Assembly (NCBI RefSeq): GCF_029023725.1
Contig: NZ_CP119075.1
Span: forward strand, 615,501 to 679,500
Direction: 5' to 3'
Origin: Synoicihabitans lomoniglobus
GTDB lineage: Bacteria; Verrucomicrobiota; Verrucomicrobiia; Opitutales; Opitutaceae
Length of the DNA: 64,000 nt
The notes beneath the pieces are model-generated. The model was not told the DNA's origin. It did no database searches and saw only the letters and a program-made list of their open reading frames with translations. Numbering within the stretch: the first letter of the stretch is position 1; every line of letters starts with the position of its first letter. The position numbers and the translations under genes are program-made. This document shows, piece by piece, positions 55,685 to 64,000 of the stretch.

Positions 55685-58600
55685 TTAGAGATCCTTCAAT
55701 TCTTCGTCGAGCAGATCGGAAAGTTCGACATCCGAGAGTTCGTCGACGACGGGATTTGCCAGTGGAGTTGAGGTTGCATCCGGAGAAACGGTAGGCGCGG
55801 GTTGAAACAACCCGGCGAGGTGACGACTCAGTCCATCGGTTGTCGGGTGATCAAATATGACGGTCGATGGGATGCTGCGTTCCAATTGAGTTTGGAGACG
55901 ATTGCGCAGTTCGACGGCGGTGAGTGAATCCATGCCTAGGGTGAAAAAGCCTTTCGCGGGATCGATGCGGGTTTCGGCCTCGAGCCCGAGCACCGCCGTG
56001 AGCTCCGTTTCCACTCGTTCACGCAACCGCGTGACGCGAGTGTGCAGGGGCAACGCGGTCCAGTCGGTAGGCGCGGAAGCGGGGGATTCAGTGTCGGTCG
56101 CCGCCGCCGGTGTGGCGGTTTCCGCCCGCACGCCATCGAAGAAAGGTGATCGGGTGAGGGAGGCTGGAACCTCAGACCACGTGATGGGCAATACGGCGAC
56201 TTGGGCGAAATGTTCCCGCATGATCGCTCCCAGGGTATGCCAACCCTTGGCGGGCGAAATGGTCCCCAGTCCATGTCGTCGGGCGTGCTCGGCAACGTGC
56301 TGACGGGCCGCCGCACCGATATCGGACCATGGTCCCCAATTAATGGATACGGCGGGCAGACCGGCACGCCGACGGTGATGAGCCAGCGCATCGAGCCACG
56401 CGTTGGCCGCCGCATGGTTGGCTTGACCGGGGGTGCCCAGCAGGGCGGTGCTGGATGAGAAAAGGAGGAAGAAGTCGAGAGGCAGGTGGAGCGTCTGTTC
56501 GTGCAGGTGCCACGCACCGGTGATCTTGGGGTCGAGGACCGGCGGAAAACGTGACCAATCCAGCTGACGCAGGCTGCCGTCATCGAGCACACCGGCGGCG
56601 TGGACGATCCCGCGCAGGGGCGGACTATCCGCGGTTATCTGCTCGAGCACCCGCGTTACGTCTTGGGGCGAGGTCACGTCGATTTGGTGGATGTGAATGG
56701 TAAGGCCCCGGGCTCGAAGACCGGCGATCTCCGCGAGGGCGGATGCGTTTGGAGCCCGGCGTGATGCCAGCGTCAGATCACGGGCGCCTTGGTCCCCGAA
56801 CCAACGAGCCAGAGAAAGACCCAATCCGCCCAATCCTCCCACGATGAGGATGGAACCGTCGGTCGTTGTCGGGAGCGGGTCAGGGCTCTGGGTGGAAGCG
56901 TGCCCGATGAGGCGGGCGGAGAAACGATCATGGCCTCGCAGGGCGAGTTGATCCTCCGCACTGGGCTGGAGCAATTCCAGGGCGAGGGCGGAGGCATCAT
57001 CGAGGGTGGCATCGATATCCAGGTCGATGCGACGGACCTGCAATTCCGGATGTTCCTGGGCGACCGTGCGGGCAAACCCCCAGAGACCGGAGGAGCTCAA
57101 GTTGATTCCATCGGGGGGAGTGTCGTCGCCGGCATCGACCGCGCCCCGGGTGACAATCCACCACGGGGCGGGCGCTGCGATCAGAGCATGAGCGATAGCC
57201 AATGTCTCGCGCAACGGAGTCGGGTCGATGGGCGTGGCGGTGGAGGGCGCAAAACTGACAACGCCGCTCCATGGTTCAGTCTGGCGCAAAGGGGAAAGGT
57301 CCGAAGTTGGCGTGGTGGTCACTTCGGCGCCGCGTGACCGGAGGATCTCGGTCAGGGCATGCGGCGCGGGACCAATCAGCAGCCAGCGTCCGGTCGATTC
57401 AGGGAGAAAAGTGGTAGGACCTTTCGCCGGGGCGGTGATCAACGCTTGTTGGCGAAAAATCTCGCCGGCGGATTCCGGCAGAAGGTGGATTTGAGCCTCA
57501 TTGAACCCCTGCTCGCACAACAATGCCTGCCATTGCGCGGGGGCGAGCAGCGGATGATTTGGGCGCAACTTCGTGTCGGTGAACCGCCACCAGCCATCGG
57601 TCAGACCGAAGATCAGATCAAGGAACCCGAGCGGTGAAGTGAGCTCCATCAGGGCGAGTTGGCCTCCGCCTGCCAGCAGTTGGCGACAGTGCGCCAGAGT
57701 GATGGCCAAGTCCTCCGTGGCGTGCACTACATTGGCCGCCACGATAAGATCGAATTCGCCCGGGGCGAAGCCCTGGTCGCGAGGATCACGTTCAATGTCG
57801 AGAGGGCGGCAAGTCACCGCCGAGTTGTCGGCGAACTGGGACTTGGCCTGGGCAATGAACAGCGGAGAAATGTCGGTAAAAACGTAGTCGATTTCGCGAC
57901 CCTGCAACGCCGTCAATACGGTCTTGGTGGTAGCGCCCGTGCCGCCGCCAATTTCGAGCACGCGAAGCGGTCGATCCGTCGGAATCGCCGCATTGAGCCA
58001 AGTGGCGATGAGGTCGTTCAGGGCCCGGGAGACGGGGTTGCGACTGTAGAGATCCGCAGCGGTGGGGGTGACGTTCGACGGGAAAAGCAGCGCAAGAGGA
58101 TCAACCTCCCCGCGGAGCACCGCGGGCAAAGCCTCACCGCACCGTTGTAACAGTTCGATCTCGATCGCGGCGTCGGGTTGGGCGGCGAGCAAAGCGGAGA
58201 CTTGCTCGGCGGAGGCGGGCATGGCCGGTGCTAAAGTAGCGAGATACTGGATACGATGCCACAGGCGGACATGGCTCGGCTGCACCTCGGTCCTTCCCGG
58301 TAACGCGGCGACGGCCGCGGCCGCGTAGGCGGACGCGAGAGGTTCCAAGACGGAGAGCACATCACGATAGGCGGCCCCGGCGTATGTGTCGGCGGCATGC
58401 CGGCTCCAAGCGTCCACGGCGGTGGCGGCACCGGGGGCGGAGAAAACGATGGGAGTCGTGGCGCGTTCTTTTCGCGGGAGCAGTGGCCAGTCGACTCGGT
58501 GCAACCAAGCGTCGATGGTGGTGGTGGCCGGTCGGTTGACGGCCCAATGACGGGGACCGTCGCCAAAGAATTTACGGGGTGACGGTGGAGCGTGGCGCGC

Positions 58601-60055
58601 GGCCATTTCCAGGGGAGACTCTTCCAGGATGAGATGCACGTTGGTGCCACTGACCCCAAAGGAGCTGACTCCGGCGCGACGGGGATGTCCACGGTCGGGC
58701 CAAGCCTCGTGATGTTGCGTGATCTTTACCGGAATTTCCGCCCACGGGATGCGCGGGGAGGGCGTTTGGAAATGAAGATGGCGGGGCAGTTGACGATACC
58801 ACAGCGACAGCACGACTTTGAGAAGCCCGGCGATGCCCGCGGCGGATTCAAGATGACCGATATTCGTTTTGACCGAACCGAGGAGTAACGGGTTGGCGGC
58901 GCTGCGTCCGACTCCCAGAACATCGACGAGCGCGTTCACTTCGATGGGATCGCCGAGCGAGGTGCCGGTGCCGTGGGCTTCGATGTAGTCAATATCCGTC
59001 GGCGTCAGTCGACTCGCGGTCAGCGCCTGTTGAAGCAAGGTGCGTTGGGCGGCACCATTGGGCACGGTGAAGCCGGAGGCCGGTCCGTCATGGTTGATCG
59101 CCCCGCCGCGAATAGTTGCCAGAATGGTATCGCCGTCACGACGTGCGTCCGAGAGTCGCTTGAGCACGACGAGTCCCCCGCCTTCGCCGCGGCCGTAGCC
59201 GTCAGCGGCGGCATCAAATGACTTACAGCGACCATCCGGCGCCAGCATATGCGCCCGGGAAAGGGCGGCGAAGCTGTCGGGCAGGATCAACAGATTCACA
59301 CCTCCGGCCAGGGCAAGATGGCATTCGCGAGCGCGCAGGCTTTGACAGGCCGTATGAATCGTGGCGAGTGACGAGGAACAGGCGGTATCCAGCACCAGAC
59401 TTGGTCCGCGCAAGCCGAGCTGATACGAGATGCGGCCCGCCGCGCTGTTGGGAGCATTGCCCGTGACAAAATACGCATCAAGCGGCCGCTCCGATTGATG
59501 TTCGCGCAGGAGGTGGGCGTAGTCGTTGTTGGTGACGCCGATGAACACGCCGGTCAGGTTTTCGGCCAGGCGATCGTTGAGCTGGCCGGCACTGTCGAGC
59601 GCCTCGTGGGCGACTTCCAGCAAGAGGCGGTGCTGGGGATCGAGCGTGGCGGCTTCGCGAGGGGCAATATTGAAATGCTCCGCGTCGAAACGATCGATCG
59701 TGGGAAGGAATGAGCCTCGCCGGGTGGAAATTTTGCCGGGGGTATCCGGGTTGGGGTCGAAAAGCGTGTCGATGTCCCACCGGTCCGCCGGCATTTCCCC
59801 GGTGGCATCGATGCCGTTTTCGAGCAGATGCCAATAGGTCTGCAGATCGCGGACTCCACCCGGAAATCGACAACCGCCGCCAATGATCGCGATGGGTTCG
59901 GTGCGAGCTTTCTCCAAAGCCTCAAGTTTGACCGCGGCTTCATCGAGCGCGCGCAGCATTCGCAGCTGTTTTTCGCGGGAAGGGTCGGCAGACGGCTGAG
60001 GCATGGCAGAGGCAGGATGGACGGGCGGGGCAGGTGGAATCAAATACGATGCCAC
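55685..60055 (-). CDS. Type I PKS module, KS-MT-KR-ACP, AT-less
   Basis: A 1456-residue PKS module. Residues 25-50 form a docking helix. KS spans 52-480, with Cys226 in DTACSSSL, His361 in EAHGTGT and His401 in [10 protein letters not shown]. No AT follows: there is no GHSxG or FSGQGS, only an unassigned stretch of about 120-180 residues. Then comes a C-methyltransferase at 600-870 ([11 protein letters not shown] at 700-710, NVVHATED). KR spans 885-1260 (GGLGGLG at 1073-1079, LDD at 1157-1159, B-type) with His1214 where Tyr is normal (GQANHAAAN). ACP has Ser1377 in GMDSL, and the acidic tail [15 protein letters not shown] suits PKS-PKS docking. It is predicted to extend and C-methylate the chain; malonate must come from elsewhere. 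The start is uncertain: the GTG used here overlaps the kinase gene by 16 bases, but an ATG at 60002-60004 (residue 18) would keep the docking helix and every domain. Confidence 0.92.
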   Translation of the reverse strand: MASYLIPPAPPVHPASAMPQPSADPSREKQLRMLRALDEAAVKLEALEKARTEPIAIIGGGCRFPGGVRDLQTYWHLLENGIDATGEMPADRWDIDTLFDPNPDTPGKISTRRGSFLPTIDRFDAEHFNIAPREAATLDPQHRLLLEVAHEALDSAGQLNDRLAENLTGVFIGVTNNDYAHLLREHQSERPLDAYFVTGNAPNSAAGRISYQLGLRGPSLVLDTACSSSLATIHTACQSLRARECHLALAGGVNLLILPDSFAALSRAHMLAPDGRCKSFDAAADGYGRGEGGGLVVLKRLSDARRDGDTILATIRGGAINHDGPASGFTVPNGAAQRTLLQQALTASRLTPTDIDYIEAHGTGTSLGDPIEVNALVDVLGVGRSAANPLLLGSVKTNIGHLESAAGIAGLLKVVLSLWYRQLPRHLHFQTPSPRIPWAEIPVKITQHHEAWPDRGHPRRAGVSSFGVSGTNVHLILEESPLEMAARHAPPSPRKFFGDGPRHWAVNRPATTTIDAWLHRVDWPLLPRKERATTPIVFSAPGAATAVDAWSRHAADTYAGAAYRDVLSVLEPLASAYAAAAVAALPGRTEVQPSHVRLWHRIQYLATLAPAMPASAEQVSALLAAQPDAAIEIELLQRCGEALPAVLRGEVDPLALLFPSNVTPTAADLYSRNPVSRALNDLIATWLNAAIPTDRPLRVLEIGGGTGATTKTVLTALQGREIDYVFTDISPLFIAQAKSQFADNSAVTCRPLDIERDPRDQGFAPGEFDLIVAANVVHATEDLAITLAHCRQLLAGGGQLALMELTSPLGFLDLIFGLTDGWWRFTDTKLRPNHPLLAPAQWQALLCEQGFNEAQIHLLPESAGEIFRQQALITAPAKGPTTFLPESTGRWLLIGPAPHALTEILRSRGAEVTTTPTSDLSPLRQTEPWSGVVSFAPSTATPIDPTPLRETLAIAHALIAAPAPWWIVTRGAVDAGDDTPPDGINLSSSGLWGFARTVAQEHPELQVRRIDLDIDATLDDASALALELLQPSAEDQLALRGHDRFSARLIGHASTQSPDPLPTTTDGSILIVGGLGGLGLSLARWFGDQGARDLTLASRRAPNASALAEIAGLRARGLTIHIHQIDVTSPQDVTRVLEQITADSPPLRGIVHAAGVLDDGSLRQLDWSRFPPVLDPKITGAWHLHEQTLHLPLDFFLLFSSSTALLGTPGQANHAAANAWLDALAHHRRRAGLPAVSINWGPWSDIGAAARQHVAEHARRHGLGTISPAKGWHTLGAIMREHFAQVAVLPITWSEVPASLTRSPFFDGVRAETATPAAATDTESPASAPTDWTALPLHTRVTRLRERVETELTAVLGLEAETRIDPAKGFFTLGMDSLTAVELRNRLQTQLERSIPSTVIFDHPTTDGLSRHLAGLFQPAPTVSPDATSTPLANPVVDELSDVELSDLLDEELKDL
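57446..58288 (-). other. PKS C-methyltransferase domain
   Basis: Residues 590-870 of the 1456-residue PKS. SAM loop [13 protein letters not shown], then [19 protein letters not shown] and [12 protein letters not shown], all as in PKS C-methyltransferases; the conserved NVVHAT supports activity. It sits directly after the AT-less KS and predicts an alpha-methyl branch. Confidence 0.92.
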
Positions 60056-61017
60056 GTGAGCGGTAGCTCGGTGAGGCGGGGAGCGCAGGTGAAACCGGTT
60101 ACATTCCCGGAGTCGTCCCGTCTGAAAGTGAGTTCCATAGCGATGCCCTCGACCTCAAAACTTCCATCTGGTCGGGCCCACAGTCGAGCGGAGGGTGGGC
60201 CGGCGAGTGCCAAACCTTCCGGCGTGAGGATCAATTCGGATTCGGTGTCCGTGCCGTCCGCCCGATAGGTGCCGACGAAGTCGTTGCACGCAGCAGCGAT
60301 TTCAGGCTCGGTCAAAGCGGGCAGACCGAGGAAATCGGTGAAAGCGGCGTTGCGGCGGGACCAGTCCCCCGCCGTGGGGTCCACTGAAAGCTTGGGGCCG
60401 GGAAAACGATCAAAGAGTTCGTCACAAACCGCCCGGTGTTGTGCGAGTAGTGCCACCGCCCCATCCCAAGTGGTCACGGCGTGACGTTGCCCCAAGGGCG
60501 TGGCTGCGAGTTGGCCAACCAAAAACTCAGGGAACCAATCGCCGCGTTTTTCGGCCGTGTGCTGGAGACTGGCAGCCACGTCCGGCGCACGGAGCTGAAT
60601 CAACGCCGTCTGGTGGGGGGCGAGCGTGGCGAGCGTCCGGTCAAAAAAGGCATCAATGGTGGAGCGCGACTGATCCGTGAGCACCTGCGTGCCCACCGCG
60701 GTTTGGAACAGCGTGCCTTCCAAGAGCAGCGTGAGGCCGGGTCGGTCGGTGAGTTCGCGGGCCAAAGTGGCATAGCCGGTGAGTGCGCGAGTAAAGAGCG
60801 TCGGATCCGCATCGGCGGCTTGCGTGCGACAGGCGCGCACGGCGGGTTCGGGGAAAACGGGATGCGGATCTTCGTGCTCAAATATCCATCGGGCGGGGTG
60901 ACCGTGGCGGTTGAGATGCAGGCAGAGGCGTTGCGCGGTGGTCGATTTACCCGAGCCGGGTAAACCATCGACGAAGATCACGCGCGGCAGGCTGGTCGCG
61001 GACGGAATGTCAGTCAT
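60040..61017 (-). CDS. P-loop kinase-like protein with C-terminal small domain
   Basis: A 325-residue protein of unknown exact function. Residues 11-26 (PRVIFVDGLPGSGKST) are a Walker A P-loop after a beta strand, and LTLLLEG (95-101) resembles a Walker B/lid element. This is the layout of small P-loop kinases such as nucleotide or antibiotic phosphotransferases. After about residue 245 the sequence changes to a short beta-rich segment (FVGTYRADGTD ... LILTPEGLAL ... LTFRRDDSGNVTGFT), which may be a separate small-molecule-binding domain. There is no signal peptide or membrane segment. The gene overlaps the PKS upstream by eight bases and the PKS downstream by sixteen, so it is made together with them. 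Inference: it phosphorylates the product or an intermediate, as tailoring or self-protection. Phosphotransferase resistance is known in other antibiotic clusters, but nothing here proves it. Confidence 0.75.
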   Translation of the reverse strand: MTDIPSATSLPRVIFVDGLPGSGKSTTAQRLCLHLNRHGHPARWIFEHEDPHPVFPEPAVRACRTQAADADPTLFTRALTGYATLARELTDRPGLTLLLEGTLFQTAVGTQVLTDQSRSTIDAFFDRTLATLAPHQTALIQLRAPDVAASLQHTAEKRGDWFPEFLVGQLAATPLGQRHAVTTWDGAVALLAQHRAVCDELFDRFPGPKLSVDPTAGDWSRRNAAFTDFLGLPALTEPEIAAACNDFVGTYRADGTDTESELILTPEGLALAGPPSARLWARPDGSFEVEGIAMELTFRRDDSGNVTGFTCAPRLTELPLTWHRI

Positions 61018-64000
61018 CGCGGGTCAGGGATTCGAGCCGGGCGAGTCGGGCGTTCAGCGCTGCATCCAAGTCTTCGTCCGTGGCGCTCGGATCGATCTCG
61101 GGCGACGGGGCGATGCGGGTCATCGTTTGCGGTGCGGAAGACTCAGCTGCTACCTGTGGCCATAAAACGGATACGATGTGGGCGGCGAGAGCGACAATGT
61201 TGCTGTGGTCGAAGGCCAACGTGGCGCGGAACGGCCGTTGGAGAGCGCGCGACAGGCGATGGCGCATCTCCACGGCGAGCAGGGAGTCGAAGCCCAAATC
61301 GAAAAATCCCGTGCGCACATCGGGCAGTCGACCGGACTTCAGGCCGAGCACGGCGGCGAGTTCGACTTGCAACCAGGCGCGAACGGCGGAGTCGCGGGCA
61401 TCGGGCTGCAGCAGCGTCCATTTTTGCACCCACGGGTTGGGCGTGGCCGGGTCGATGGTCACGTCGTTCGTATTCGGATCCTCGAGGTTTTCGAAAAGCG
61501 GTTTGGGGCGGTGGAGTTCGACCAGACTGCGAAACACCGGCCAGTCCACCCGGGCCACGATCACGCGGGCGCGGTCGGCGGCCAGTGTATCGTTCAACGC
61601 GGAGAAATTTATGGCGGCGGAGAGAGCGGTGATGCCCATCCGTTTGAGCAATTTTTGTTCCGCGGCGCCCGCCATGCCACCGCCGGACCATGGTCCCCAG
61701 TTGATGGATACGGCGGGCAGATCGAGGGCGCGACGATGTGTCGCCAGTGCGTCGAGATGGCCGTTCGCCGCGCTATAGGCCAGTTGCCAGCGGGAACCCC
61801 AGACGGAAGCAATGGAGGAGAAAAAGACGAGGAAATCGAGTGAACGCTTCCGGGTGGCCTGGTGGAGCACCTGCGCTCCAGTGACCTTGGGGGCGAGGAC
61901 TTGGTCGATGTCTGTCGGGGTCACGTCTTCGATCGGTTGATTGCGCAACACGCCGGCGGCGTGAAGAATGCCCCGGACGGGGTGCGCGGTGTGGGCGGCC
62001 TCGTCGAGCAGGGCGTTGACCGCGTCCTCCGCGGTGACATCCATCGCGGCGATTTTAATGGTGGCGCCCGATGCGTCGGCCATGGCGGCGAGCGTCTCTC
62101 GCGTGGCGTCGCTGGGATCGCTGCGACTGGAGAGGATAATATGACGGGCTCCGGCATCGATCAACCAACGTGTTGCCTGCAAACCGATTCCCCCCAGACC
62201 GCCGGTCACCCAATAGGAGGCATGCGGGGATAGGGGGGGGGGCGAGGCCTGCGGTAGTTTGACCGGATTGAGTCGCGGCACGAGCCGGTGGGAACGCCAG
62301 GCCACCTGATCCTCCCCGGAGTCAGACTGCAACTCGGCGACGAGAGCGGGGATTTCGTCGGCGGAAGCCTGGGGCGGCAGATCAATCAGCCCGCCCCAGC
62401 GTTCCGGTTGTTCGAGACCAAAGGCCAGACCCATGCCCCACACGGCGGCGTGATGGAGTTGCAGGACGATACCATCGTCGGGTCCGACCGGCGCGGCGGC
62501 ACGGGTCACGATTCGCAGTCGGGCTGACGTGGCGGACGAGAGCAGACCTCGTATGGTGGTGAGCAGGCGATGGCACTCGACATTGGCGGCGGCGGAACCG
62601 GCGACGTGAACCACGGTGTTCCAGGGACCCGGAACGAAACTCTCGGCGGAGGTGGCTTGAGGCAGGGCTTTGCCCAGTGTCGGGGCGTGCCCCACGATCA
62701 GCCAACCTTGATCGGCTGCGGTGAAGTTGGCGACGAGCGGGGCAGGGTGCCACTTGACCTCATGGGTGATCGCAGCGGCTTCATCGGTTTGGGCGCGGTG
62801 GGCGCGGTGGGTGCGATGGAGCGCCGCGAGGACCGCGGGAATGGCCGCTATCTCGGAAGGGGTTAAGGCGTCGTCGGCGGTGAGGCGATCAATCAAGCCT
62901 TGGTCCGGGAGCGGGGGGACGGTGTTTGATGTATCCGCAAACCAATAACGCTCGCGCTGAAAGGGATAAGTCGGCAGGGCGATGCGTCGGTGGGCAATGC
63001 CGGCATGGACCTGGTGCCAGTCCACGGGCGCCCCGCAGGACCAAGCCTGTGATGCCGCTTGGAGTAAGGTGGTGCGTCCCGTCGTGTCGCGTTGCAGGCT
63101 GGTCAGCCACGTGACGGGTTGATCCGGCCAGGATTGCGCGGATAACGCGGCCAACAGATTGCGGGGACCCACTTCGATGACGACATCGCAGGATTCCGCG
63201 GCCAAGGCGGCGGCGGCGGCGGCCCAACGGACCGGACGACGGATCTGCTGGATCCAATATTCGGAAGTGGCGAGTTCTCCGGTAGCCCGTTGTCCTGTGC
63301 TTGACGAAATGAAAACCCGCTCCGGCTCGCCGAGCGCAGCGCTTTTCGCGGCGGCGGTGAAATCCGGTAGCATGGGGTCCATTTCGACGGAATGGTAACC
63401 TTGGCGCACGGATAGCAGTGCGACGCGATGGCCGGCCGCTTCGGCCGCGACCATGGTGGATTTTACGGCGGCGGCCGAACCAGTGATGACGGTTTGTCGG
63501 GCACTGTTATAAGCACCGATTTCGGTCCCGTGCTGCGTCGCCAGCGGTGCGACGTTTTCCGCCGAGGCCATGATGGCGGCCATGGCGCCGGTTTCGCCGA
63601 GCGCGCCCATGAGTCGGGCGCGCGTGACCAGGAGTGACAGCGCCGGGCCCAGCTCCATGGCACCTGCGATCACGGCGGCCGCGTATTCGCCCACACTATG
63701 ACCCGCCACCGCGACCGGCTTGATTCCCCAGGCCTGCCAGACACAGGCCAGGCTGTATTCCACCGTGAACAAGGCGACCTGCGCGAACTCGGTTTGAGCG
63801 AGTTTTTCCTCGGAGCCCAACGCTTCTTTGACGTCCCAACCCGCGATTTCGAGGATGTGCTTTTGACAACGCGAGAAAGCGGCGGCAAAGGCCGGACACG
63901 TATCGATGAGATCAATACCAGCACCGGGGAAGAGCGACCCTTGGCCGGAAAAGAGAAACGCTACCCGCGGAGGCTCGTCGGTGCGGAACGAAGCGGAGGC
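61010..64000 (-). CDS. Type I PKS, C-terminal part: AT-KR-ACP, partial
   Basis: The 3' end of a PKS gene whose 5' part, probably with a KS, lies beyond the window; the frame stays open to the edge. The first visible motif is the AT start FLFSGQGS (about 63940). Counting residues from the TTG codon at 63818-63820, the AT continues with GHSVGE (Ser42) and has QGYH at 140-143 where malonyl ATs have HAFH. KR spans about 365-720 (GGLGGIG at 540-546, Tyr682, Asn686; Trp in SVWGS and no LDD, so A-type). ACP has Ser846 in GFDSLL. The C-terminal helix DEDLDAALNARLARLESL is a docking tail. The stop overlaps the kinase gene by eight bases. Overall it is very like the KS-AT-KR-ACP module encoded at 51344-55678 and would add a beta-hydroxy ketide unit early in the chain. 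Confidence 0.93.
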   Translation of the reverse strand, partial: ASASFRTDEPPRVAFLFSGQGSLFPGAGIDLIDTCPAFAAAFSRCQKHILEIAGWDVKEALGSEEKLAQTEFAQVALFTVEYSLACVWQAWGIKPVAVAGHSVGEYAAAVIAGAMELGPALSLLVTRARLMGALGETGAMAAIMASAENVAPLATQHGTEIGAYNSARQTVITGSAAAVKSTMVAAEAAGHRVALLSVRQGYHSVEMDPMLPDFTAAAKSAALGEPERVFISSSTGQRATGELATSEYWIQQIRRPVRWAAAAAALAAESCDVVIEVGPRNLLAALSAQSWPDQPVTWLTSLQRDTTGRTTLLQAASQAWSCGAPVDWHQVHAGIAHRRIALPTYPFQRERYWFADTSNTVPPLPDQGLIDRLTADDALTPSEIAAIPAVLAALHRTHRAHRAQTDEAAAITHEVKWHPAPLVANFTAADQGWLIVGHAPTLGKALPQATSAESFVPGPWNTVVHVAGSAAANVECHRLLTTIRGLLSSATSARLRIVTRAAAPVGPDDGIVLQLHHAAVWGMGLAFGLEQPERWGGLIDLPPQASADEIPALVAELQSDSGEDQVAWRSHRLVPRLNPVKLPQASPPPLSPHASYWVTGGLGGIGLQATRWLIDAGARHIILSSRSDPSDATRETLAAMADASGATIKIAAMDVTAEDAVNALLDEAAHTAHPVRGILHAAGVLRNQPIEDVTPTDIDQVLAPKVTGAQVLHQATRKRSLDFLVFFSSIASVWGSRWQLAYSAANGHLDALATHRRALDLPAVSINWGPWSGGGMAGAAEQKLLKRMGITALSAAINFSALNDTLAADRARVIVARVDWPVFRSLVELHRPKPLFENLEDPNTNDVTIDPATPNPWVQKWTLLQPDARDSAVRAWLQVELAAVLGLKSGRLPDVRTGFFDLGFDSLLAVEMRHRLSRALQRPFRATLAFDHSNIVALAAHIVSVLWPQVAAESSAPQTMTRIAPSPEIDPSATDEDLDAALNARLARLESLTRDD

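Noticed and set aside
60002..60055. Upstream GTG versus internal ATG start for the AT-less KS-MT-KR-ACP protein
   Set aside because: Neither has a clear Shine-Dalgarno. Both keep every domain. I kept the longer form and noted the ambiguity rather than call a separate finding.
62233..62242. Run of ten G (C on the coding strand) in the first PKS, as possible phase-variable tract
   Set aside because: It encodes Pro residues in a linker between AT and KR and the frame is intact; a long run alone is no evidence of phase variation.
1..64000. Search by eye for tRNA, rRNA, CRISPR arrays, insertion sequences and attachment sites
   Set aside because: Coding sequence of assembly-line genes fills the window; no transposase motif, no regularly spaced repeats and no RNA gene were seen.

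Overview
The window is the interior of one very large hybrid polyketide synthase / non-ribosomal peptide synthetase (PKS/NRPS) gene cluster. All twelve genes lie on the minus strand, so biosynthesis runs from high to low coordinates, and both end genes run off the window. Gene junctions are nearly all 4-base ATGA/GTGA overlaps, slightly longer overlaps, or gaps of 12 bases or less. The single exception is a 125-base gap at 50494-50618. This looks like one translationally coupled operon, perhaps with an internal promoter in that gap. No thioesterase, transporter or regulator is present, so the cluster continues on both sides.

The DNA is high in G+C. A TubC-type docking domain, mixed cis-AT and AT-less modules and an Sfp-type phosphopantetheinyl transferase suggest a high-GC Gram-negative natural-product producer. 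Verrucomicrobiota (Opitutaceae), myxobacteria and proteobacteria are all possible; no phylogenetic marker is present and the assignment is only an impression.

Layout in order of transcription: (1) 61010-64000, end of a PKS (AT-KR-ACP). (2) 60040-61017, a P-loop kinase-like protein wedged between PKS genes. (3) 55685-60055, PKS KS-MT-KR-ACP with no AT. (4) 51344-55678, PKS KS-AT-KR-ACP. (5) 50619-51347, phosphopantetheinyl transferase. (6) 43282-50493, KS-DH-KR-ACP-C-A(Ser)-PCP with no AT. (7) 37598-43285, KS-AT-KR-carrier-C. (8) 34346-37585, C-A(Thr)-PCP. (9) 23427-34349, C-A(Val-like)-PCP-C-A(unassigned)+N-methyltransferase-PCP-C-A(Thr)-PCP. (10) 16357-23430, fully reducing methylating PKS KS-AT-MT-KR-DH-ER-ACP. 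(11) 9746-16360, docking-C-A(Thr)-PCP-C-A(aromatic/hydrophobic?)-PCP. (12) 662-9742, C-A(Val-like)-PCP-E-C-A(Orn)-PCP-C. (13) 3-656, start of an A domain that appears to be interrupted early by a methyltransferase-like insertion.

Read colinearly, the line builds a polyketide chain of at least four ketide units with one C-methylation and one predicted alkene. It then adds Ser, a beta-hydroxy (or keto) ketide unit, Thr, Val-like, N-methyl-X, Thr, a reduced C-methylated ketide unit, Thr, X, D-Val-like and Orn, and continues past the window. Substrate codes were read by eye by aligning A-domain motifs to the GrsA numbering. Ser, Thr and Orn match codes known from characterised systems. I do not recognise the complete assembly line as the producer of a known compound.

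Points worth a second look: the AT-less modules among cis-AT ones, two ATs with an unusual QGYH motif, tandem C domains across a gene boundary, a KR-DH-ER domain order, a KR with His at the catalytic Tyr position, a kinase gene overlapping PKS genes on both sides, and matched docking elements.
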